Part shown: in pieces, positions 22,274 to 33,767 of the stretch
How positions within the stretch are numbered: position 1 is the stretch's first letter
How the letters are laid out: each line of letters opens with the position of its first letter
Assembly (NCBI GenBank): GCA_037893245.1
Contig: JBAIAA010000734.1
Coordinates: 124,001-188,000, forward strand
Origin: Crossaster papposus
Lineage: Eukaryota > Echinodermata > Asteroidea > Velatida > Solasteridae
DNA: 64,000 nt
Direction of reading: 5' to 3'
The notes under the pieces: model-generated
What the model saw: the letters and a program-made list of their open reading frames with translations, nothing else
Database searches by the model: none
What the model was told of the DNA's origin: nothing
Translations under genes and position numbers: made by a program

Positions 22274-23520
22274 TAGGACAAACTTTGAAAATTCGACCCT
22301 TAGACGACCTTTGACCCCGGAAGACCCGAAAAACGCTAACCCGTTTTATTTTTGCCACGCTCACCTCGCATCGAGCATTGCGATCACCGAGTTTAAGCAC
22401 GATCCGACCAACTTCAAAAAGGTGACCCCTAGATGACCTTTGACCTCGTACGCTCTAGCGAATGCAAACTGGTTCTTGCGGGGACCGAGCCGGACCCACC
22501 CACCGAGTTTGAACGCCGCACGACCCCGGGAAGGGGACGAAAAAGCGCGCACAGACAGACACACAGACAGACAGACAGAGAGTATAGGACAAACTTTGAA
22601 AATTCGACCCTTAGACGACCTTTGACCCCGGAAGACCCGAAAAACGCTAACCCGTTTTATTTTTGCCACGCTCACCTCGCATCGAGCATTGCGATCACCG
22701 AGTTTAAGCACGATCCGACCAACTTCAAAAAGGTGACCCCTAGATGACCTTTGACCTCGTACGCTCTAGCGAATGCAAACTGGTTCTTGCGGGGACCGAG
22801 CCGGACCCACCCACCGAGTTTGAACGCCGCACGACCCCGGGAAGGGGACGAAAAAGCGCGCACAGACAGACACACAGACAGACAGACAGAGAGTATAGGA
22901 CAAACTTTGAAAATTCGACCCTTAGACGACCTTTGACCCCGGAAGACCCGAAAAACGCTAACCCGTTTTATTTTTGCCACGCTCACCTCGCATCGAGCAT
23001 TGCGATCACCGAGTTTAAGCACGATCCGACCAACTTCAAAAAGGTGACCCCTAGATGACCTTTGACCTCGTACGCTCTAGCGAATGCAAACTGGTTCTTG
23101 CGGGGACCGAGCCGGACCCACCCACCGAGTTTGAACGCCGCACGACCCCGGGAAGGGGACGAAAAAGCGCGCACAGACAGACACACAGACAGACAGACAG
23201 AGAGTATAGGACAAACTTTGAAAATTCGACCCTTAGACGACCTTTGACCCCGGAAGACCCGAAAAACGCTAACCCGTTTTATTTTTGCCACGCTCACCTC
23301 GCATCGAGCATTGCGATCACCGAGTTTAAGCACGATCCGACCAACTTCAAAAAGGTGACCCCTAGATGACCTTTGACCTCGTACGCTCTAGCGAATGCAA
23401 ACTGGTTCTTGCGGGGACCGAGCCGGACCCACCCACCGAGTTTGAACGCCGCACGACCCCGGGAAGGGGACGAAAAAGCGCGCACAGACACACAGACAGA
23501 CAGACAGACAGAGAGTAGCG
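22274..23520. repeat. Tandem array of four near-identical 311-bp units
   Basis: Units begin TAGGACAAACTTTGAAAATT at 22274, 22585, 22896 and 23207. I see almost no difference between the first three; the fourth differs in its terminal CAGA run. Each unit ends in ACAGACAGACACACAGACAG-type sequence and carries one TGACCTTTGACCT. Repeated 116-, 104- and 61-aa ORFs at 311-bp spacing are artefacts. After the last unit comes GTATTATTATATAGGAT, which may be the end of the parent interspersed repeat. Confidence 0.95.
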
Positions 23521-23876
23521 TATTATTATATAGGATGTGATCGTGTGCTAGTTTATTACGCATGCGTATTTGCGTGAACACTCACGTGCGCGCTTGGCAA
23601 GCACCAAAAGTAGCGGATGGCACATGATAGTGAATGGACCAGTGAGAATATGGCTCTCGATCACGAATAGTTATGTATTAGGTTTAGAAAAACGTAGTAC
23701 AGCGACATTATACGCCGTAAGAAAAAGCTTGCGCAACGAATTGGCGAACACGAGCCACCGTACTAATCATCGACAATTTATGGGTTTAAAACGACGGCGA
23801 TATAACCCTATCAATCCCAAGAGTGCCAAATGGACTCAATAATGTTCATGCGTTTTGCACGTACGTAAGACGGTCA
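23521..23876. other. No gene seen
   Basis: Sequence between the tandem array and the next MITE. A 90-aa ORF (23570-23842) has no recognisable feature. Confidence 0.35.
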
Positions 23877-23880
23877 TTAA

Positions 23881-24654
23881 AGGGAAACTCCACCCATAGT
23901 TTATAATTGCATAATGTTAAAGAGTGTCAATTGCCATTGTGACTTGATTTTTATTTCATTTTTATCGGTTTCGGTAATCATAAAAAACAGAGATTTTCTT
24001 GCACTGCGCTTATCGCCATGCGAGCCGCCATTTTGTTCTGGTTTATCGGTATATCCGAAATATTGTGACGTAGTGTCTGCACCATCAGTACGCGAAGCCC
24101 GATCGATAGCGGCCCTGCACGCACAAGGAATGCAAGTGAATCCTTTTGTGTACGGCATAGTGTTTACATAAAGTGTACTGTACATGGACATGCGAAAGTG
24201 GGCTCAAAATCATACGGAGAAGGACCTGATGCCATAATTACTAGCTCACAGATTTTCTATTCTTCTCAGAAAATAAAAAAATAAACGATAGTTTGTGGCG
24301 CGTTAAGTCGATATTCTGCACAGAAATGCAATACATGTGCTCGCAATAGTCGGGCGCCGTACAACATACGTCTGCATAATGTAGTTGGCCGCGTCAAGGT
24401 GGGATACCAGTGCGAACAACGGGCAATAAAGCGATCTGCATTGAGGTGCAGACACTACGTTATAATGTCCCGGGCGAGGCGGAAAATTTAAACAATATGG
24501 CCGCTCCCTTGTACTCCTGAATGGCAAGAAATCGTGAATATAATAGGCGCGCGTGTCGTTCTCGATAACAAATCAAAACAAATTCTCTGCAGAGTCAGTA
24601 TGTTACCATATTCTTTTAGACTAGGTACAATATTATTGAGCCTGGAATTTCCCT
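23881..24654. repeat. TTAA-flanked long hairpin element
   Basis: The ends AGGGAAACTCCA and GGAATTTCCCT are inverted and flanked by TTAA (23877-23880, 24655-24658). The arms extend inward imperfectly: CGTAGTGTCTGCACC at about 24068 faces GGTGCAGACACTACG at about 24444. The 774-bp unit is thus a foldback-like MITE with arms of nearly 390 bp. No ORF is supported. Confidence 0.75.
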
Positions 24655-24740
24655 TTAAGCTTTTGGCCAATAAAAAAGCTCTGCTATGCTCACTCCGCCC
24701 CTAGCTCCAACCCCATCCGACCGTCGACGTCTATAGAGTA

Positions 24741-25266
24741 GGGCGCTTTAGTAACGAGACGGTACGCACAAGGAGACGGTAACGCCAGCGAAAAAAACAA
24801 ACTGCGCATGCGCCAACCTGAAATCTCTCCGTCCCGTTGATTTTCGGAACGGTACTCGGCCAACATAGCGTTCGTTCCCTAAACACGACGTAAGAGAGAG
24901 AGAGCTGAAAAAATAATTTGTATCTAGAAATATCTATGCTGACTATGGAGGGTACTACAATGAATGAAGATAACAACAGGGAATCAATTAGTGTTGGCGA
25001 TGTCTGTTCGGTAAGTAGCTTATTCTATACCTCAATCTATATACAATAAATTGATGGTTTGGCCGTTTAGGCCTACTTTGGGGGCCCTTTTTCATCGTAA
25101 TGCATGACGTGCCTGCACGCTGTGCACTGTGCACTTTGCGTCCCCGTCGCCTTTAGCACCACAGCGAAAGCGCTTAAATATCACGACGGTAACAAGAGTG
25201 CGGGACCCGTCACAGTTGGTTAAACACTCCGTCTCCTGTGCGTACCGTCTCGTTACTAAAGCGCCC
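24741..25266. repeat. TA-flanked MITE with 37-bp inverted ends
   Basis: GGGCGCTTTAGTAACGAGAC... at 24741 and its reverse complement ending at 25266 match over about 37 bp with one indel. TA lies on each outer side (24739-24740, 25267-25268), as for Tc1/mariner-type targets. The inside holds a short ATG frame followed by a good splice-donor sequence (about 24939-25017). Confidence 0.8.
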
Positions 25267-25479
25267 TAGTTTCACAACGAGTTCGGTAACCGATTGTTCA
25301 ATTTCTTTTCACTCGTGGACTTGCAACAATGGAGATTAACAACACACTGCCTTCTATTACTTTAATGGTTGTCCGGCAATAAGAACTATTATAGTCTTGG
25401 CGATAGTCTTGTGCGCACCCGTCGCACCCGGCCCCCTTCCCCTGCATACTTGCAAGCATTACCGCCATAAAGAGTCCTA

Positions 25480-25910
25480 TAAATTCCGTATAACCAGCAC
25501 GATAACGGCAGAGGGGTACCTCCCTCTTATCATTATACCCTATACACACTCCACACTGTTGTATACCCAGCACGATATGTGGCAGAGTGGTACCCCCCTC
25601 TTATCCCTATACGTTATACGCACTCAACACTATTGTAACCTAACCCCCCCCCACCCCCCCTTGAAACCTAAAAGGAATTCCTAAGATTCCGGGAACACAA
25701 TGGTCAACACAAAAGAGGGGGGGGGTTCTTTGCCACATATCGCGCTTCATATGCACTATTGCTACATACATGTAACACATTCTCCCCTTGCAACCTACAA
25801 AGAATTCTTGAGATTTCGGGAACGCAATAGTCAACACAATAGTCAACACAAGGGGGGGGGGGGGGGGTTCTCTGCCACATATCACACTTCGTGTGAACCT
25901 CCGAGCCGTG
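25480..25910. repeat. Two diverged tandem duplications
   Basis: A unit of about 75 bp with CAGCACGATA...GGCAGAG.GGTACC occurs twice (about 25490-25640). A unit of about 155 bp with GAATTC.T.AGATT.CGGGAAC and TCAACACAA.AG(G)n occurs twice (about 25660-25905). The ORFs here simply read these repeats. Confidence 0.7.
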
Positions 25911-27071
25911 AACAACTCGATGAAGAATAGCGTTGAATTGTCCTCTTCACGACCTTAGTTGCAAATCAACGGAGTGAAAGAAAACGAATAATGGCAGACA
26001 GGGCTCATTGTGGAATTCTAAGGACGTGGACAGTCGAAGGTATGAAGTTCTATATAGGACACTTATCTGTTGTGGTCGTGCGTGTGAGTAGAGCGTCGTG
26101 CGTGTGGAGAGCTCCATCGTACATGTGAGCAAAACCGTCGTGTTTGTGAGTAGAGCGTCGTGCGTGTGGAGAGCTCCGTCGTACATGTGAGCAACACCGT
26201 CGTGTTTGTGAGTATTTTTATCACTAGTGTTTGCACTTACAGCTATACTTATCTAGTAGAAAAGCGGCAATTTGTCGGTAGGCAGGTTTCAAAGTTTACT
26301 GCAATGTACGCCCCCTCCCCCCACCCCCCCCCCAAAAAAAAATTGAAAGAAGAAGAGCGACCTCTTGTAATCATTCCCAAAAAGCGCGAACATTTTGGAG
26401 CCTACCACTTGATCAGAGGGGTACTGGGTAACACAGTAAACAACAGCTTTTGGGGGGTACGGGTATAGTTGAATTTAAGACAAATCCCTTCAATTTGAAT
26501 ATTCCCGCGGCCAAAACTCTACATATTTATTCTCGAGGTCGACATGACGTCACAATGTTAAGGGCAAGCCCCTCGATATGAAATGTTTCCCTTCCATCAT
26601 TCACTCGCGCCGCTAAGCAACGCGCCGCTAAACAACAATCATTACGCTGCTAAACAACACTCGCCGCGCCGTTTTAGTGACCTTAATATAGGTTTTCCCG
26701 GCCAATTTCGCAAAATGTTCATACACTTCTGAAAATCGGGCATTCGTTTTTGTCTGAATCTGGATGCACGTCTTAATTACCATTTTTAATTCAGCGAACG
26801 TTCATTCGTTTTCATTGTCTGTGCATCTGGTTTTAGGAAACAGACAGCCAATTACGTTACCTGTGCATTCATTTACGCAAGCACACATTTTCGCGCGGAG
26901 TTTGGAAATACAATTTCGTGACTGTGCAAACAAATGTATGCTTTGTTCATTCAAAATAGCAGGTTACGTTACAGAATTCCAAACCTGCTACCAAATCTTA
27001 TAAAATCAAGCAGATATTGAAGCGTATTGGCACAGATCATTTGATAATCGACTTCAATCAACCCGTACGTA

Positions 27072-27960
27072 ATGGCAGCACGAGGCCATTATAGACGAAC
27101 CTCTAATGTTGACCGAAACCGTCTCATTGATGCCTTTGAGAGTGGTGCAGACTATCTGCAGACTGCCGATACTCTCGGTATAAATCGATCCACCGCAAGA
27201 ACAAACGTCCCTACGATTGTGAAGGCCACAGAGACCAACTTCCGAAAGGTGGATCTAGAAACCGAAAAGTTGACGAGGACATGCGTGCAACACTGGAGAG
27301 ACTTCTTGATGAAAATTCATTATTGACTCTGGTGCAAATGAAGCAGCAAATTGAGGTTAACTTTCCTCATAAACCGATCGTGTCTACAAGCACCATCGCT
27401 CGCACCTTGAACGGCATGCTAATGACACTTAAGATGGCGGAGGATGTCCCAGACCTGCGCAACGCAGCACGCGTTTTAGATGCTAGACGCGAGTATGCCA
27501 ATTGGTTCTTGCGCAAGGGTGTACTGGGGCGTCTCGAGACTGGTTATAACCAATAGACTCGTAGATCACAGAGCTCCTCGTGGAGAACCAGCAAGGCGAG
27601 TTGTACATAATCAGCAAGGTAAACAAGTCAACATTACCTTTGCTACATCCGATGAGGTTGCACTTGTAAATCACACAATTTCTTCTGAAACCGTGACTCG
27701 AGCTACCGTTGAGGATTTCCTTGCCTCAACGGTTGACGAGTGCCGCAGGTTATATCCCGAAGAAGAGCGTATCTACCTCATATATGATAACGCTCGCCCA
27801 CACGTCAGAGCTCAACTACCACCAGATGTCATCAACAATTTGTCATCAAACGTCTTCCTCCGTATTCACCATTCTTGAATCCGACTGAAATGGCACATTC
27901 AGCGTTCAAGGCAGGGGTGAAGCAGATGCTTGGGCTTCCCGAATGGCAGCATCGTATGGG
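27072..27960 (+). pseudogene. Tc1/mariner-type transposase, broken
   Basis: The reading opens with a helix-turn-helix region, NRLIDAFESGADYLQTADTL. A linker follows (LVQMKQQIEVNFPHKPIVST), then the catalytic core: GEPARRVVHNQQGKQVNITF, IYDNARPHVRAQ (second Asp) and PFLNPTEMAHSAFK (third acidic residue). The pieces lie in several frames with shifts near 27290, 27530 and 27860. The expected segment with the first catalytic Asp, before GEPARR, is missing. The family is the DDE_3 transposases common in invertebrates. It is dead in this copy. Confidence 0.8.
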
Positions 27961-28297
27961 AGACCAAGCTGCAAGAGCGTAAGAAGGGGGTTAACCTCCA
28001 AGTCTGGAGATCTACCTGTTTACAGGAAATAGCCCGTAACAACATCGGATAAATAACACACGACAAATGCACAAGGTGGTACGCTCATGCACAAACTTAT
28101 CTCCCTCAATGCCTAGCCGGAGAACCGATTGAGGGCTAAACATGTAGTTAGTGGTGGCGTTGAAGGGAAGGGGGTGGGTGACAAAATGTAAAGCAAAGAG
28201 GTATAAAAAACAACCTTCTTTATGTTAGATAATGTAGATAAATAATGGAAACAAAATCGAACAAACAAGAAAAAAACCGAGTATTTTGATCTTTATA

Positions 28298-28532
28298 CCA
28301 GTTCGCGCCGGATGACGAATATAAACGCAACAATTTCCCCAAATTCAAAACGGATGACGAATATATACGCCAAGTTCAAGTTCGGAAATATATGTCAGCA
28401 GCGCGCAAGGCCGGAAATGCGTGGGTGTGCTACCCAGCACTATAGGCCTGAACACGCTTCGGATCGAGTTTCGTTAAAAATAATCCCGCCCGTCGGCTCG
28501 GCGATGTTAAAATAATCCCGGCGCGAACTGGT
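28298..28532. repeat. CCAGTTCGCGCCGG MITE, copy in the mariner element
   Basis: The ends CCAGTTCGCGCCGG and CCGGCGCGAACTGGT are inverted, with TA at 28296-28297 and 28533-28534. The 235-bp element is matched in inverted orientation by 36147-36373. Confidence 0.85.
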
Positions 28533-28959
28533 TAATGTTAATCAGTATTCAACTACAGTGATCTTTGTTTTCAACCAATAAAGCACGATGCAGCTTAGAA
28601 TTTCATTTTAAATTGATTTCAGATAAAACTAATTTGACCGACTGTAAATGAAAAAGAAACTCCTAATTTCTATTTAGTGCCAGTGGCATTAAACTAAAAG
28701 TGAAATAGAATGGTCAATGTTTGAAATTGCCCCCTAACAGCGAAAAAGTAAGTCTTGTAAACGAATTTGACTGGACATAAACGAAAGCGTCTGCACAATC
28801 ACGTAATTGATTGAACGAAAATGGAATCAAATACTCTGGTAGTGAAAATGAAACGCGTGTTCAGAGCGATTCTCAAAATCAGACGAAAACGAATGCCCGA
28901 TTTTCAGAAGTGAATGAACATTTTGCGAAATTGGCCGGGAAAACCTATAGTACACCATA

Positions 28960-29600
28960 CAACGGCTTTACTCACAGGCACGACGGTTTTACTCACATGT
29001 ACGACGGAGCTCTCCACAGGCACGACAGTTTTGCTCACACGTACGACGGAGCTCTCCACAGGCAATGCGGTTTTGCTCACACGTACGACGGAGCTCTCCA
29101 CAGGCACGACGGTTTTGCTCACACGTACGACGGAGCTCTCCACAGGCACGACGGTTTTACTCACACGTACGACGGAGCTCTCCACACACACGACGCTCTA
29201 TTCACAAACACGACGGTTTGCTATCACGTACGACGGAGCTCTCCACACACACGACGCTCTACTCACAAACACGACGGTTTTTTCTCACACGTACGACGGA
29301 GCTCTCCACACACACGACGCTCTACTCACAAACACGACGGTTTTGCTCACACGTACGACGGAGCTCTCCACACACACGACGCTCTACTCACAAACACGAC
29401 GGTTTTGCTCACACGTACGACGGAGCTCTCCACACACACGACGCTCTACTCGCAAACACGACGGTTTTGCTCACACGTACGACGGAGCTCTCCACACACA
29501 CGACGCTCTACTCACAAACACGACGGTTTTGCTCACACGTACGACGGAGCTCTCCACACGCACGACGCTCTACTCACACGCACGACGATAACAGATAAGT
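28960..29600. repeat. 42/62-bp minisatellite in the right transposon arm
   Basis: The units are built from 20-21 bp blocks: CGACGGTTTTGCTCACACGT, CGACGGAGCTCTCCACAGGC and CGACGCTCTACTCACAAACA. The first part has a 42-bp period (two blocks), the later part 62 bp (three blocks), with TTTTGCTCAC at 29341, 29403, 29465 and 29527. Reverse-complement units at about 26070-26215 form the left arm. The array is open in all three forward frames, giving 266-, 225- and 177-aa ORFs with HDGFAHTYDGALH-type repeats that are artefacts. Confidence 0.93.
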
Positions 29601-29620
29601 GTCCTATATAGAACACCATA

Positions 29621-30342
29621 CGAAGGGAGTGACGCTTGTGGTGGAGCCTGCAAAGCAGAGATTTCCATTGGCCAAGAGTTTAATGACCGTTTTACGTACG
29701 TGAAAAACGCATTAACACCAATGAAGCATATGTTTCATTTTCCTGCGATACGCAGTATAGCTAGAGGGAGCAAGGGTTGGTTTGTAGGCTGGTAATTTGA
29801 CAATTGCGTTTTGGCGTTTATAATTAAACAGTTATTTATCTTTGGTTCGTTTTGGGGGATTGGAGTATTGCACGATTGTGTGTAACTCTCGCCAACCATC
29901 TCGCTAATAGCCTAGTTGGTAGAGAGGTGAGCTATGGATCGAAATGTCCGTGGTTCCAATCCGGCCATCGTTAACGTTTATCTTTTTCGTCGCAAATTTA
30001 CATTGTGGATTATTTTAACCATAAAGCAAGGCTGAAGGGAAAACCGGGTCAAGTTACCTAAGGGTCTTGAAAAATACAACAAGAACCGCTACACTAGGTA
30101 GTTTATAGTGACTTCCGTTATTGTGGCACGAGGTCAAAGTGCCTTGTAGGCTACCTACTGTAGGAATGTTTACTCCAACTTACAACCGACCTCGTTTTTC
30201 TCTCTCTCGCATTTGCATGCACGCCCAGAGACAGTCACATTTTTGTTTGAACCAACTTTCGTAGCAAGTTTTCGTGTTGTCGTTATTCACTAAACATTAT
30301 AGATATATATATTCGTCTATATGTACTTCGTCTTCGTCTTTT
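29621..30342. other. Intergenic, with a tRNA-like fragment at 29901-29970
   Basis: TAGCCTAGTTGG fits the tRNA A box, and GGTTCCAATCC about 45 bp later is a weak B box. The flanking arms do not pair as an acceptor stem, so this is a tRNA pseudogene or SINE head rather than a working tRNA. Nothing else is recognised here. Confidence 0.35.
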
Positions 30343-31487
30343 AGTTAGGGCATTATATATATATTTTTTTTTTTAAATCTGTGACAAAAATTGCTTACCA
30401 ATAGCTTTCTTCACAATGTGTTCAGGTAGGTGTCTACAAACACTTCTCAATTTATTAATTCCCAAATCCTTGGGGAAAAGTCATAATTCAAAATGGCGTC
30501 CAAAATGGTCGCCAAAATTTGATTTTTTTAAAAATCATATATTGACCTACAAAATAACCATTAATATGGGGATAAGTCCACAATATATGGTTGTAGGGCT
30601 ATTGTAAACTCTTTCCAAGCATATTTTCTTGCTTCAAACCCAAGATGGCGGCCGAAATCAGGCAAAATGGCCGTCAAAATGAAAAAAATGTGAATCAAGT
30701 CAGTTTGGCCAGAAATGTAATAATTAATATGGGGAAGAAACCACAAAAACATTGTTCTAGGGCCCTGCTAAGTATATTTGTATTACTATCTTGCTTAAAA
30801 TCCAACTGTCTACTAACACCTCTGAATTTGTTCCATCCCAAATCCTTGTAAAAACATTATAGCAGCCAATCAAAGTTGGGAACCAAGATGGCTTCGGCGA
30901 AACATTGGAACATTTTTGTTGTTGCAAATATTAGCTTGTGGAATGTCTAACTAGGTCTTCTTCTTCTTTTTTTTTTTTTTGGGGGGGGGTGTTCATTTGA
31001 TTCCAACAATTAGTTTTGAGTACAAATGACTCCCTGGCAATAACAAATATAATATATAGAAATGTATCTCAATTAAAACCTAGGGTAGTCAGTTCTCTAG
31101 TTCACTCTACTCATTCTACTCCCCGGCATCTCCCTCACTCCTCCCGTCATCTGGCTGGTTGATGTTCTGGTAAGAGTTACCATGACAGTTGCCGCAAGCA
31201 GAAATACACTTGACTCCTTGCTTTTTACAGCAGCACCTGAGAGTGCTACATTCCGCCTCACAGTTGCAGCAGACAAACTTTAGAAGATAGTCCGGTGCGA
31301 TAGGGTAGGTTGTAGGGACCAGCGCATAACATTGGTCACCCAACAATGGAGTTTGCAGCATCAGCCAATCTCTAGTCTGGAGATAAGCCCAGAGAGAGTG
31401 GTGTGCTGCAGCTTCTGTTGTCGGGGGCAGTTTCTCAGGTTTGATGCTTCCAGCAGTGGCCCGCTTGCTGAAGATGTCAAATCTCAA
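30343..31487 (-). repeat. Left arm of a large inverted duplication (about 1.1 kb)
   Basis: Starting at TAGTTAGGGCATTATATA, the arm is the reverse complement of about 33840-34946 with scattered differences. Shared blocks include ATTGCTTACCAATAGCTTTC and AGGTGTCTACAAACAC. It ends in the Cys-rich coding end of the transposon-borne gene. Confidence 0.85.
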
Positions 31488-32489
31488 GTCCCCTAAGTAA
31501 AGTCTTCGGATGGTTTACCGCGGAACACGAGCTTGAGTAGTTCACAGCCGGCTTTGATGATGTCCTCTTTTTCGGCTCGGATGTCAAGAAACACGTCCAT
31601 GGCCCTCTCTGCTTTGCCAGTCTTGCAGAGCTTGGTAAGCAAAGTTGATTTGCTAAACCCAGAAATTGCGGACACTGTATCGCAGCTGGAAAAGCTGTAC
31701 AAGAAGATCAGATACTTCCGGTATCTCTTTGGGAGGGCCTCCCAGATCTTGCCGACATCGTAAGATGTTTCTTTGGCTGTTGTAAAGAAGATCGGGTGGT
31801 CTGCAGCATGACAAATCAGCAAAACTATGATGTCGGTGTTCTCAGCCCTCACCTCAACAGGGATATCGCTTGCCTCATCTAGAGCTGCCCGAACGATAGA
31901 GGTGTTCGCATCGTCGGGGCATTTCTGTACACTGATCCCATTTCAACCGAATGTCTCAGCAAGTAGCCGAATTAACTGGGTCTTGATGCTCTTGTTGTCG
32001 AGGAACTTTTCTCTTGGAACGAGGCTTCTGATGTCTGGGCGAATCAGAATGCCGCAGCATGCGTTCTTTGTTCGTCTCTGGTGATCTGTGTAGAGCTGCC
32101 GTATCCGTCAAAACTCACAGTCTCCCCATGGACTGTACAAACTGGAGGTAGCTCTCGGCGATGTCCTTCCATGTAAGGTTAGCCTCCCATCTGACATTGT
32201 GCAGGAGCCACCCACCATATATCACAAGGCTCGTGCATGGGTGTGGTTCAACGAGTTTCACAAATGCTTTCAGGACCCTTGCTAGGGCAGCCTTGTCTGG
32301 CTTTCGCAACATTTGGTCTTTGTCAAATAGAGTCATCGGTGTTGGCGTCAACTCAAATCGCAGGGCGTGTTTGGTCTTGACTTCACGCTCACTGATGACA
32401 ACGAGGCGGTTGAAGAACTTGAGTGAGTCAATAACCAGCTTCTTACCATTCACTTTGGGTCTACTTCTGAGGCTCTGTAATGATTTGAC

Positions 32490-32732
32490 CAGGGACCAAT
32501 TTCACGGAGCTGCTAAGCACAAAAATTTGCTTAGCATTAAAATTTGTCCTTGGTAAACACAAGGTTACAGACCAAATGTTCACGTGATCTTTATTGTTTT
32601 TGATAATCAGCTGGTTTTTTGCTTAGTATAAAAAACACGTAGAATTTTGGCTGATAACTTGTTTTTAATGAGAAAGACGTTTTTGTGCTAAGCAATTGTT
32701 TGTGCTTAGCAGCTTCGTGAAATTGGCCCCTT
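32490..32732. repeat. CAGGGGCC-type MITE inserted in the decayed gene
   Basis: The ends CAGGGACCAATTTCACGGAG and CTTCGTGAAATTGGCCCCTT are inverted. The inside shares the CTAAGCA and TTGCTTAG blocks of the 3085 copy. Gene sequence related to one family lies on both sides. Confidence 0.75.
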
Positions 32733-33118
32733 GTGCTTAGTTTCCATTGTATCCAAAACAGTGTTTGCATCCATCTTGGTTTGCATAGCTCTGCCAACCT
32801 CCTCTGCGTGATCAGCGTTGACTGGGTCCTTGGGAGTGATACTAAACCCTGTGGCGAAGGATACCAGGGTCTTTGAGTCCCGTGTTGCATCAAAGGGGTT
32901 CACCCCCTCCAACCATCTAACAATGGCGTTGACAGCATTATCGTCGTTTTTCATCTGGGCTCTTGTGACGTCTAAGTGAACAGGTACTCTACATTTGTTT
33001 ATACCTCCTTCTAGTTCCTGGTGAATGAACGAGAAGTGGTTTAGCGTCTGAACCCAAGACTTATAAGCAGCGTCTTATAAGCGGAAGCGTCCTCTGTTTT
33101 GACTGCCTGAGGATTTGA

Positions 33119-33224
33119 CTGCTTCAAATGATACAACTACACAATGACAACATGGTCTACTGACTGCTTTAAACAAAAGTTTAAAACCGGTGGATGTGAA
33201 ATGGCGAAATCGCCGCTCGTATAC
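33119..33224. repeat. 106-bp repeat module, copy 1
   Basis: Identical over 106 bp to 35404-35509, starting CTGCTTCAAATGATACAACT and ending CCGCTCGTATAC. It interrupts the decayed gene between TIETTLM and the VKSSGSQNRGR segment. Confidence 0.9.
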
Positions 33225-33767
33225 ATTAGTGTAGTTTCTATCGTGATGTCGGTCCATGTGCCTGATCACTCATGGTCTGAGAACTTGATTGCATGTTTGC
33301 CGTACACGGTGAATTTGATTAAAGATTCCTGGAACACCGGACTGTTCTGTCGCTGCTGCATCAGCTGTACGTACAGCATTGCTCCCTTCGCGTGCTGATG
33401 GTGGCCCGCTGCTGCGAAGGTGTTCAGCATTGCAATGGTGCAGCTGAGGTGACCTGTGTAATCCGGGATACGCTCACACCTGATGAACAACTTAATAAGG
33501 TCGATTCTGCCGAGGTACCAGACCCAGAGTGCAGGTGTCTTTCCTCCCTCAGCCAAGGTCTTCAACCTCTCCTCCATCCCTTTCTTGAACACAGCGACTA
33601 TCATTGCTGCGTACGTTGTACCTGTTGAAAATTAAAAGTTTGAAATTGATATTATTTATATAATATGAACAGATATCATTTGGCACGGCAATTTGAGTAT
33701 TTAGAGATAATTGGAGATTTACAGATTGGGGAGATAGCAATTACCTGTTTTCTCATCTTTTGAATTC

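Larger units (their letters stand above)
26041..29620 (+). mobile_element. Decayed Tc1/mariner (IS630-group) transposon with very long inverted repeats
   Basis: TA-bounded ends read TATGAAGTTCTATATAGGAC at 26041 and the reverse complement of TATGGTGTTCTATATAGGAC at the right end (29620). Both continue through ACTTATCTGTT into minisatellite units. Further inside, about 26683-26960 is an inverted match to about 28700-28950, sharing GGTTTTCCCGGCCAATTTCG. The inverted arms are therefore up to about 0.9 kb. The left arm has an extra 0.4 kb (26260-26680) and far fewer minisatellite units. Between the arms lie transposase fragments. A foreign MITE (28298-28532) sits near the right arm. Confidence 0.8.
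31116..33620 (-). pseudogene. Decayed transposon-borne gene: PIN-like/'SCDT' domain plus Cys-rich C-terminus
   Basis: Minus-strand pieces appear in a consistent order. At 33604-33266: LNTFAAAGHHQHAKGAMLYV, then KHAIKFSDHE and GTWTDITIETTLM. At 32954-32706: NPFDATRDSKTLVSFATG. At 32453-32115: VIYGGWLLHNVRWEANLTW. At 31852-31493: RAENTDIIVLLICHA, LYSFSSCDTVSAISGFSK. At 31487-31116: LPPTTEAAAHHSLWAYLQTR, then LLKFVCCNCEAECSTLRCCC and CISACGNCHG. I recognise this as a gene type found in many copies in marine invertebrates. The acidic 'NTDIIVLL' part looks like a PIN/FEN-type nuclease fold, but function is not established. A 106-bp repeat (33119-33224) and a MITE (32490-32732) have inserted into it. 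Confidence 0.6.

Noticed and set aside
22361-23581. Repeated 116-, 104- and 61-aa ORFs at 311-bp spacing
   Set aside because: They repeat exactly with the satellite unit and occur on both strands; no domain is recognisable.
28960-29600. CRISPR-like array of regularly spaced repeats
   Set aside because: The units are contiguous minisatellite blocks without unique spacers, in an animal transposon arm with an inverted counterpart at 26.1 kb.
29901-29970. tRNA gene
   Set aside because: A- and B-box-like motifs are present, but the acceptor and T stems do not pair properly. It is kept only as a tRNA-like fragment.
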